From JAJXSS01 sp964547135 (GTDB lineage Bacteria; Planctomycetota; Phycisphaerae; Phycisphaerales; Phycisphaeraceae): 11,463 nt of DNA. The stretch covers positions 1 to 11,463 of the forward strand of contig CAZJMK010000087.1 in NCBI GenBank assembly GCA_964547135.1. Reading direction: 5' to 3'. A program made the translations under genes and the position numbers. A model generated the notes under the pieces. That model saw only the letters and a list, made by a program, of their open reading frames with translations, did no database searches and was not told where the DNA came from. Within the stretch, counting starts at the first letter, position 1, and each line of letters begins with the position of its first letter. Positions 6,423 through 11,463 of this stretch are shown piece after piece.

Positions 6423-6845
6423 ATGAAACTTCGGATCACAGTGCAAGGCCTGGTTTACGATGTGGATGTGGAAGTGCTCGACGCCAGCGGCGCAGCAGCG
6501 GCCCCGGCGCCGATGATGGCAGCCCCGGCCCCGGTGGCAGCGCCCGTGGCAGCCCCGACGCAGGCAGCGCCTCCGCCACGACCGGTTGCCAAGCCCGCAG
6601 CAGCACCCGCGTCGCCGGCGGCAGGCACCGGTGAAAAGTCGGTCAAGGCCCCGATCGCCGGCACGGTGGTGCAGATCAAGGTCAAACCCGGCGACACGGT
6701 CAGCGTGAACCAGGTGCTCATCGTCATGGAAGCCATGAAGATGGAAACCAACATCGCTTCGCCCACCGCCGGCACCGTCAAGGCGGTCAAGGCCAGCGTT
6801 GGTCAGGCGGTCAAGGCCGGCGAAGTGCTGGTTGAGTTTGAATGA
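6423..6845 (+). CDS. Biotin carboxyl carrier protein (MmdC/PccA-BCCP type)
   Basis: A free-standing biotinyl carrier that shuttles CO2 on biotin to or from the carboxyltransferase. In the 140-aa product residues 1-20 form a short strand-rich N-terminus like those of OadA-tail and MmdC carriers, residues 22-68 are an Ala/Pro hinge, and residues 71-140 are the biotinyl domain. EAMKM is at 103-107, so the biotin attachment site is Lys106. The surrounding blocks KAPIAGTVVQIKVKPGD and SPTAGTVKAV match the family. AAGGA (6409-6413) is 9 nt before the ATG. Because no biotin carboxylase domain is attached, it must work with a separate carboxylase or within a decarboxylase. Confidence 0.95.
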   Translation: MKLRITVQGLVYDVDVEVLDASGAAAAPAPMMAAPAPVAAPVAAPTQAAPPPRPVAKPAAAPASPAAGTGEKSVKAPIAGTVVQIKVKPGDTVSVNQVLIVMEAMKMETNIASPTAGTVKAVKASVGQAVKAGEVLVEFE

Positions 6846-6850
6846 ATACG

Positions 6851-7113
6851 AAGTGGTCAAGTGGCAGAAGAATTTCGAATATCGAATTTCGAATTTCGAA
6901 ATTGTTTAGCGCGGACGCTTGGCGTCGGCGCTTGAGGTTCATGCCGCGATGGATCGCGTCTGGCCAGAGTGGTTCGTCGGTTCATCGGTAAATCGGTTGA
7001 AGAAGTGGTCAAGTGGTCGGGTGGCCGAGTGGTCAAGTGAAGCAAATACAATTTTGTCCGAGTAACCGATTCACCGATCAACCGACTCACCGATTAACCA
7101 ATTAACCAATCAC
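6851..7113 (+). repeat. Composite repeat filling the biotin carrier-birA gap
   Basis: This 305-nt gap contains no gene. In order: AAGTGGTC and AAGTGGCA (6851-6866); a TTCGAAT array (6871-6904); the hairpin AGCGCGGACGC/GCGTCGGCGCT (6908-6918 and 6922-6932, one mismatch, TTG loop); the CGCGAT/ATCGCG hairpin (6945-6958); reverse octamers TTCGTCGG, TTCATCGG and TAAATCGG (6973-6996); an AAGTGGTC array (7003-7039); and forward octamers CCGAGTAA to CCAATCAC, seven units (7058-7113). The reverse and forward octamers form inverted arms of 24 bp with about 20 matches (6977-7000 and 7062-7085). birA starts 37 nt after the last unit. Confidence 0.9.
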
Positions 7114-7150
7114 TCACGCTCGTTCAGCAACTTTTCATTGGAAGCAGGTC

Positions 7151-7939
7151 ATGCGCACATTCTTTTTTGACAAGGTGGACTCGACCAGTTCACAGGCGCG
7201 CCTGCTCGCAGCCGAGCATCCGGGGCAGGTGATGTTGGTGGCGGCACGATCGCAAACGCAGGGTCGTGGGCGTGAAGGGCGGGCATGGGTTTCGCCGGCG
7301 GGGGGGGCGTGGTTTACGATCGTCTGGCCGTGCAAAAACGAAGCGGCTGCATATGAACCGACGCCGCTTTTGGTGGGGCTTGCGGTGTTGCAGGTGGTGC
7401 GTAACAGCATTTTGGATGCGTATCTGCAGAAGGACATGGTGCCCAGTCAGCCGGAGTTGCGGATCAAGTGGCCCAACGATGTACTGCTCAACGGGGCGAA
7501 ACTGGCGGGGGTTTTGTGTGAGCGTGAACTGGCCGGCTCGGAGGAGGGGGCACAGCCGGGGGGCACGCTGTTCATCGGCGTGGGCATCAACGCGGACCTG
7601 GACCCGGCGGCGCTGGGCGATGACCTGCGTTACCCGGTGACGAGCATGAAGGCAGCCACGGGCCTGTCGTTCGACCTGGCGATTCTGATTCGCTACGTGA
7701 CCCAGTGCATCACCGAGTTCATGAACGAACTGGAACAGCACGGGCTGACCGAAGCACGGCGAAAAGAAATCGAAAGCAACCTTGCCTGGCTGGGCAAAAC
7801 GGTGGCCTTGCAGGTGGAGCATCGCCGGGTGGAGGCGAAACTGGCCGGGCTGCACAGTGATGGTTCTTTGATATTGGAACGCGACGGCGAAAAGCGCACG
7901 TTTCAAATGGGTGAAATCGAACACCTCATGCTGGTGTGA
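7151..7939 (+). CDS. birA: Biotin-[acetyl-CoA-carboxylase] ligase, group I (no DNA-binding domain)
   Basis: Activates biotin as biotinyl-AMP and attaches it to the lysine of carrier proteins. The 262-aa product begins at the catalytic domain without the helix-turn-helix of E. coli BirA, so it should not act as a biotin-operon repressor. Visible motifs: DSTSS (10-14), GRGREGRAW (38-46) for nucleotide binding, KWPND (106-110), the catalytic lysine region GAKLAGVL (115-122, Lys117) and GVGIN (143-147). A small SH3-like C-terminal domain covers about 213-262. The obvious local substrate is Lys106 of the carrier encoded immediately upstream. A weak GGAAG (7140-7144) precedes the ATG. It is the last gene of the plus-strand run. 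Confidence 0.94.
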   Translation: MRTFFFDKVDSTSSQARLLAAEHPGQVMLVAARSQTQGRGREGRAWVSPAGGAWFTIVWPCKNEAAAYEPTPLLVGLAVLQVVRNSILDAYLQKDMVPSQPELRIKWPNDVLLNGAKLAGVLCERELAGSEEGAQPGGTLFIGVGINADLDPAALGDDLRYPVTSMKAATGLSFDLAILIRYVTQCITEFMNELEQHGLTEARRKEIESNLAWLGKTVALQVEHRRVEAKLAGLHSDGSLILERDGEKRTFQMGEIEHLMLV

Positions 7940-8166
7940 AAACATTTTTTAAACCAAGTGGCCGAATCAATCGCATCGGTTAGCGCCGTGATTTATCGCG
8001 TCTGGTCGGCGTGGTTCATCGGTTGGTCGGTGAGCCGGTTACTCGGTTGAAGAAGTGATCGAGTGATGTTGTAGTCAAGCGCGTCGGCGAGCGGCCCCAC
8101 CATCGAAGTGGCCGAGTGGTTGTACATTTTGCAGTGAATGAATCGCATGGGTGACTTTGTGGCCCA

Positions 8167-8184
8167 GCCCCCGGGGGCGCCCCC
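8167..8184. other. Two overlapping perfect 12-bp palindromes
   Basis: GCCCCCGGGGGC (8167-8178) and GGGGGCGCCCCC (8173-8184) share six bases, so the strand can fold in two mutually exclusive ways. The block sits midway between the convergent genes. No T-tract follows on either strand. Confidence 0.85.
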
Positions 8185-8213
8185 GATTGGGTGAACCCCC
8201 ATGGTCACTCACA

Positions 8214-8245
8214 CCGCCGAGGGCGCACCGGGGGCGGTGCCACAT
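8214..8245 (+). repeat. 32-bp GC-rich repeat, copy 1 (inverted partner at 11374-11405)
   Basis: Contains CGAGGGCGC and GCGGTGCCACAT. It matches the reverse complement of 11374-11405 at 28 of 32 positions. It also holds a perfect 6-bp stem GCACCG/CGGTGC (8225-8230 and 8235-8240) with a GGGG loop. Confidence 0.85.
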
Positions 8246-8347
8246 TCACAGACGCGATCAATTGCGGCGCTAACCAGAACGCCGACGCAAAGCGTCCGCG
8301 CTAAACAAATCCGAAATTCGAAATTTGCATCGCACGTGACCGCTTCT

Positions 8348-9325
8348 TTATGCCCGATGTATGCTCGCTTTGGCGCGAATGACCATGCGTGTGGGGTGAA
8401 GTTCGTCATCGAGCGACATCGGCATCGAGCCGCCCTGCAATTCATCGAGCACGAATTCAAAATAATCACGCCCCGGGGTGCTGGTATCCACCGGCCCCAT
8501 GTCTTTATCACCGACATACAAGCGGGTGTGGTTGCCTTGGTGCGTGCTTTCAATCATGCCCTTGGTGCCGAAAACACGCACCGATTCATAACCCCAAACC
8601 CCCGTGCCCGGCGGATTGAGGTAATTGGCTGTGACACTGCCCACCGCACCGCCCTGCAAACGCAGCATCATCACCGCACTCACCGGCACACCGCCGCCTT
8701 GCGGGAAATGCGGATTGCCGACGCCGGCTTCGACGGCCTGCACGTCCGTGATGCGTAAACCGCTGATGTGTTCGACCATGCGAAAGGCATGCACCGCGAC
8801 CCAGCGAATCAGTCCCCCATCGGTGACATCATCTTTGGGCCGCTGATCACGCCAGGGGTATGATTTTTCAGCGCTGACCTGCACCACCTGCCCGATCGTA
8901 CCTGCCTGCACCCGTTGGCGCAGGGCAAAGTAACTGGCATTTTCAAACACCGTGCCGGCCATTTCATGAAATCGGCATCCGGTGCGCTGCGCGGTTTCCA
9001 GCAACAGGTCGAGGTCGGCTTCCGTCAAAGCGCAGGGCTTTTCCGCGTACACATCTTTGCCCGCTTGCAGACACGCCAGCGCATGGGCTGCTTGTTCGCT
9101 GCGCTTGGGCGAACAAAGACTCACCACCTCAACCCCCGGCTGTTTGAGTAGTTCATCCAGCGAAGCAACCTGACGCACCGTTTGCAAATCGTGACCGACT
9201 TTTTGCAACACGGTCGGGTCGATACCGGCAAAGGCGACCAGTTTGGCGCGGGGGTGATTGACCAGCAATTTTTGAATTTGATGGCCGTTGGCACCGAACA
9301 ACGCAACACCGATGGGTTGGGTCAT
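8348..9325 (-). CDS. Gfo/Idh/MocA-family NAD(P)-dependent oxidoreductase
   Basis: The 325-aa product has an N-terminal Rossmann domain starting GVALFGANG (6-14) and the family motif EKP at 95-97, followed by an alpha/beta substrate domain. The family oxidises or reduces sugars, inositols and related polyols; the substrate here cannot be told. Where many members have a Gly-Gly-x-x-x-Asp-x-x-x-His pattern, this protein reads GGLIRWVAVH (170-179): His179 is present, but the Asp four residues earlier is Trp. The start at 9325 has AAAGGG (complement of 9334-9339) spaced 8 nt away, inside the last codons of the upstream gene. Only 4 nt separate the two genes, so they are co-transcribed and probably translationally coupled. 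With a DUF115 partner, a role in making a sugar for surface glycosylation is possible but inferred. Confidence 0.92.
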   Translation of the reverse strand: MTQPIGVALFGANGHQIQKLLVNHPRAKLVAFAGIDPTVLQKVGHDLQTVRQVASLDELLKQPGVEVVSLCSPKRSEQAAHALACLQAGKDVYAEKPCALTEADLDLLLETAQRTGCRFHEMAGTVFENASYFALRQRVQAGTIGQVVQVSAEKSYPWRDQRPKDDVTDGGLIRWVAVHAFRMVEHISGLRITDVQAVEAGVGNPHFPQGGGVPVSAVMMLRLQGGAVGSVTANYLNPPGTGVWGYESVRVFGTKGMIESTHQGNHTRLYVGDKDMGPVDTSTPGRDYFEFVLDELQGGSMPMSLDDELHPTRMVIRAKASIHRA

Positions 9326-9329
9326 GTCA

Positions 9330-11267
9330 CTATCCCTTTACCACCGTTTTAACATGTTGCTGTAAACGTTGCAGGGCGTGCTGAAAAATGCGTCCCGCTT
9401 CGTCGAAGGCTTGCAGCAGCCATTGCAGGTTTTCGATATCGCGTTCGATTTGCCTTCGTTGTTTGGCGAAGGGGTCGTCATCGGTTTGGTGTTCGATGAT
9501 GCGGTCAGCACGGGCGCGTTTGTACACGCCGATGGTGTTGAGGTCGTTGATGAGGTTGAAGGTTTCGCCCAGTTGCGCGACCTTGCGTTTGCGTTCTTCG
9601 ATTTTTTCAAACAGTCGGTGAGCCTGTTTTTGATCGTGCTGAACCTCGGCCATGTCGCGCAAAAGCGGTATGGTTTCGCGGGTGAGTTTGCGCAGTTCGT
9701 GCAAGTCATCGGTGCGACGATGCAGTTGATCAATGGCTGCGTGCAATCGTGCTGCGTCGAGGGTGCGTTCGGGCAAAGGCATTTTCGGCACGGGGCGGGT
9801 GGCGTGTTGTGCCAGGGCCTCGCGCAGGCTCATGCGAGTCGAATGTTTTTTGGGCAGACCGCCTTCGGTGGCATCGATGATTGTTTCATCGGCATCGGCA
9901 AAATCGCGCTCAAACTGTTCGAGGTAGGTGGTCATCTGTTCATCGGTGTAAATGTCGCGTCCGTGAATGTCGGGCAGTTTGCGCAGGTGACCACGATGCC
10001 GGACGATGCGCTGCCATTCCATCATTTCCAGCGTGTTCCAGGGTGACAATTCGGGGGCCCATACTTCGTGAATGGCTGTGCCGGGGCAGTAATAAAGACC
10101 GTCGGAAAAGCCCAGGTCCTGCCCGATGAACATGACCGGGTTGCAACCCAGATGCTGCGCCAGGTAAAACGAAAGGTGCGCGACCGTGGCGCCCTGTTTG
10201 ATGGGGCGAATGTCGGGGGCGGCTGGGCCGAGGAAGCGATCGAGGAACGGACTACCGACGACACGCATCGGCCCGGGGTAATTTTCCAAAATTGACGGAT
10301 GCCCCTTGGCTTCGACCACCAGTGTCACGCCCTCCATCGGCGGAAGGTTTTCATAAAAGCGACGTGATATTTCATGGTAGTCCAAGGCGGTGACAAAGTC
10401 GGGGCGTATGCCGCGATCCACCAAGGGGCGAAGGGTGGTTTGCGTGGTGATCAGAACGATGTTGCGACGAACTTCCGGGTCGCGCAACAGGTCGATGTTT
10501 TTGGCAAGGCTCGGCCCGGCACTCACGCACACGGCTGGGTAACCCCGCGCAATTTGGTACAACGGCTGGGTCGATGGCCCGGCTGCGTAATGCGCCAGGT
10601 TCGATGTCAGGTTTTCAATCGTGCGCGTCGAGTTCACCAAAGCGGTGGCGATGTGTACACGAAAGTAATTCAGCAGGTCGGTGATCGACTGACTGAACTG
10701 GTTGATGCGATCCGCATGCAATCGTCGCGTGGGCGGATGATGCAGCAGAATCGTGCCCTGCGTGAGCAACGAACTGTATATTTCAATGCGTGTCAATATC
10801 GCGGCACGTTCGACTTCGCCGGTGAATAAAACGATGTTGGGTTGCCCCAGCCAGGCGGTGTGATCGATGCGCTGGAGCACGGCTCGCAACATGGCTGGGT
10901 CGGGTTCGTAAACGATCACCACCGGCCCGCCCTTGGCACGCTGCGCCAATTCGAGTACGTGATACCCCAGCCCGACCCCCAGCACCACCGCCCCGGCCTG
11001 TTTGGTGAAATCGACCGGCTTGTTGATCTGCCTGGCTTCGGCAAATGGGTCATAACGACTGGCCAGTGAGAGCGTTTTGCCCTCGTGCGTCACCGTGGCG
11101 GACCAAAGTGCTTTTGAAGTTTCGTGTTGATCGGCTGTACCCGATGGTTGGATGGATAACCACTCAAGCGGCAGGGGCGCGGTTTGGCGCAGGGTTTGCG
11201 CCAAAGTCGGATCGGTACGACCCAGGGCAGCGAGATTGCGTTCAAGGATGGAAACGGCATCAGCCAT
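9330..11267 (-). CDS. DUF115/MptE-like protein, motility-associated glycosylation factor family
   Basis: About 645 aa from the chosen start. An N-terminal Rossmann-like part has GVGLGYHVLEL and VIVYEPDP (about residues 97-123). The central DUF115 (6-hydroxymethylpterin diphosphokinase MptE-like) domain shows PAVCVSAGPSL (about 244-254), QGATVAHLSFYLAQHLGC (about 358-375) and GQDLGFSDG (about 382-390). The C-terminal region is charged, helical and probably coiled coil. Bacterial members include Maf-type proteins needed for flagellin glycosylation, often with nonulosonic acids; no flagellar gene is visible here. Three starts are possible: GTG at 11387 lies inside a dispersed repeat and is unlikely; ATG at 11345 and ATG at 11267 both lack a clear ribosome site. 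I chose 11267 because the protein then begins MADAVSILERNLAALG, like relatives. The oxidoreductase gene follows 4 nt after the stop. Confidence 0.85.
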   Translation of the reverse strand: MADAVSILERNLAALGRTDPTLAQTLRQTAPLPLEWLSIQPSGTADQHETSKALWSATVTHEGKTLSLASRYDPFAEARQINKPVDFTKQAGAVVLGVGLGYHVLELAQRAKGGPVVIVYEPDPAMLRAVLQRIDHTAWLGQPNIVLFTGEVERAAILTRIEIYSSLLTQGTILLHHPPTRRLHADRINQFSQSITDLLNYFRVHIATALVNSTRTIENLTSNLAHYAAGPSTQPLYQIARGYPAVCVSAGPSLAKNIDLLRDPEVRRNIVLITTQTTLRPLVDRGIRPDFVTALDYHEISRRFYENLPPMEGVTLVVEAKGHPSILENYPGPMRVVGSPFLDRFLGPAAPDIRPIKQGATVAHLSFYLAQHLGCNPVMFIGQDLGFSDGLYYCPGTAIHEVWAPELSPWNTLEMMEWQRIVRHRGHLRKLPDIHGRDIYTDEQMTTYLEQFERDFADADETIIDATEGGLPKKHSTRMSLREALAQHATRPVPKMPLPERTLDAARLHAAIDQLHRRTDDLHELRKLTRETIPLLRDMAEVQHDQKQAHRLFEKIEERKRKVAQLGETFNLINDLNTIGVYKRARADRIIEHQTDDDPFAKQRRQIERDIENLQWLLQAFDEAGRIFQHALQRLQQHVKTVVKG

Positions 11268-11373
11268 GTTGGTGTCAAAGGTCTTTATCGGAACAGGGCG
11301 CAGACGGGCTTGAAAGGTGGAGGAGTCCGTTGGTGAAATCAGCATGAACAGACGTGACTGGTCATGATGTTTG

Positions 11374-11405
11374 ATGTGGCACCGCACCGGGGGCGCCCTC
11401 GACGG
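11374..11405 (-). repeat. 32-bp GC-rich repeat, copy 2 (inverted relative to 8214-8245)
   Basis: The reverse complement matches 8214-8245 at 28 of 32 positions. It lies upstream of the DUF115 gene and covers the GTG that an uncritical start call would use. The rest of 11268-11463 shows an AT-rich patch (about 11430-11452) but no promoter I can support. Confidence 0.8.
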
Positions 11406-11463
11406 TGTTCTAGTGTTTCATTGCATCTCGATTGATGGATATAGTTTTTTGAGCTTGACCCGG

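Larger units (their letters stand above)
7956..8347. repeat. Composite repeats in the convergent gap between birA and the oxidoreductase
   Basis: The 408-nt gap (7940-8347) contains no gene. The birA side carries AAGTGGCC (7956-7963), the hairpin module with stem CGTGAT/ATCGCG (7987-8000), reverse octamers TTCATCGG to TTACTCGG (8015-8046), the TCAAGCG-GTCGGCGAGCGG module (8074-8103) and AAGTGGCC (8106-8113). The other side, read from the oxidoreductase stop on the minus strand, carries AAGCGGTCACGTG (a decayed AAGTGGTCAAGTG), a TTCGAA array, the AGCGCGGACGC hairpin (8278-8304) and the TTAGCGCCGC hairpin (8253-8273). That is the same order as after the biotin carrier gene. The two sides are joined by the GC-rich block at 8161-8245. 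Confidence 0.88.

Noticed and set aside
6851..7113. CRISPR array
   Set aside because: The repeats are 8-bp tandems without unique spacers of regular length, and no cas gene is present.
7921..7950. Intrinsic terminator at the end of birA
   Set aside because: ACACC/GGTGT forms only a 5-bp stem overlapping the last codons, and the T6 run starts 7 nt after the stem; too weak to call.
11268..11387. GTG start at 11387 for the DUF115 gene
   Set aside because: It lies within the 32-bp dispersed repeat with no ribosome site; a later ATG gives a more family-like N-terminus. The ATG at 11345 remains possible.
1..11463. tRNA, rRNA, insertion sequence or transposase gene
   Set aside because: No cloverleaf, rRNA segment or transposase-like protein was seen on either strand, so the composite repeats have no mobilising gene in this window.

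Overview
The window holds a seven-gene plus-strand cluster for propionyl-CoA/methylmalonyl-CoA metabolism (78-7939), followed by a convergent two-gene minus-strand operon (8348 to about 11267). GC content is fairly high. The gene set, the large spaces between co-directional genes and the dense modular repeats suggest a planctomycete-like bacterium, possibly of class Phycisphaerae. That placement rests on recalled resemblance of the repeats (for example translations reading FEIRNSKF or ATRPLDH), not on a search.

Plus strand, in order: a MeaB/ArgK-type GTPase chaperone of methylmalonyl-CoA mutase (78-1337); the catalytic large subunit of methylmalonyl-CoA mutase without a B12 domain (1483-3156); methylmalonyl-CoA epimerase (3414-3830); a biotin-dependent acyl-CoA carboxyltransferase of the PccB/MmdA type (3948-5522); an OadG/MmdD-like small membrane protein (5686-6204); a biotin carrier protein (6423-6845); and a biotin-protein ligase (7151-7939). 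Together they interconvert propionyl-CoA, methylmalonyl-CoA and succinyl-CoA, with the cluster supplying its own biotinylation enzyme. Three expected partners are not in the window: the B12-binding mutase subunit, a biotin carboxylase, and the OadB/MmdB membrane subunit. Whether the biotin enzyme is a carboxylase or a Na+-pumping decarboxylase therefore stays open.

Minus strand: a DUF115/MptE-like protein of the kind linked to flagellin glycosylation, followed 4 nt later by a Gfo/Idh/MocA oxidoreductase. Near-identical 32-bp sequences in inverted orientation bracket this pair.

The most unusual content lies between the genes. Every gap carries a mosaic of short modules: tandem octamers of the AAGTGGYC, YCGRNTMA-like and NCACAGAG types, TTCGAA-rich arrays, and at least two recurrent hairpins. 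In several gaps the modules come in the same order, and an array begins within 0-16 nt of almost every stop codon in a fixed orientation relative to the gene, on both strands. One such composite sits in frame, in antisense orientation, inside meaB, where it adds about 64 residues ahead of the P-loop. One hairpin keeps its stem in that copy through paired base changes. I regard this gene-end-associated composite repeat as the best candidate here for an undescribed element.
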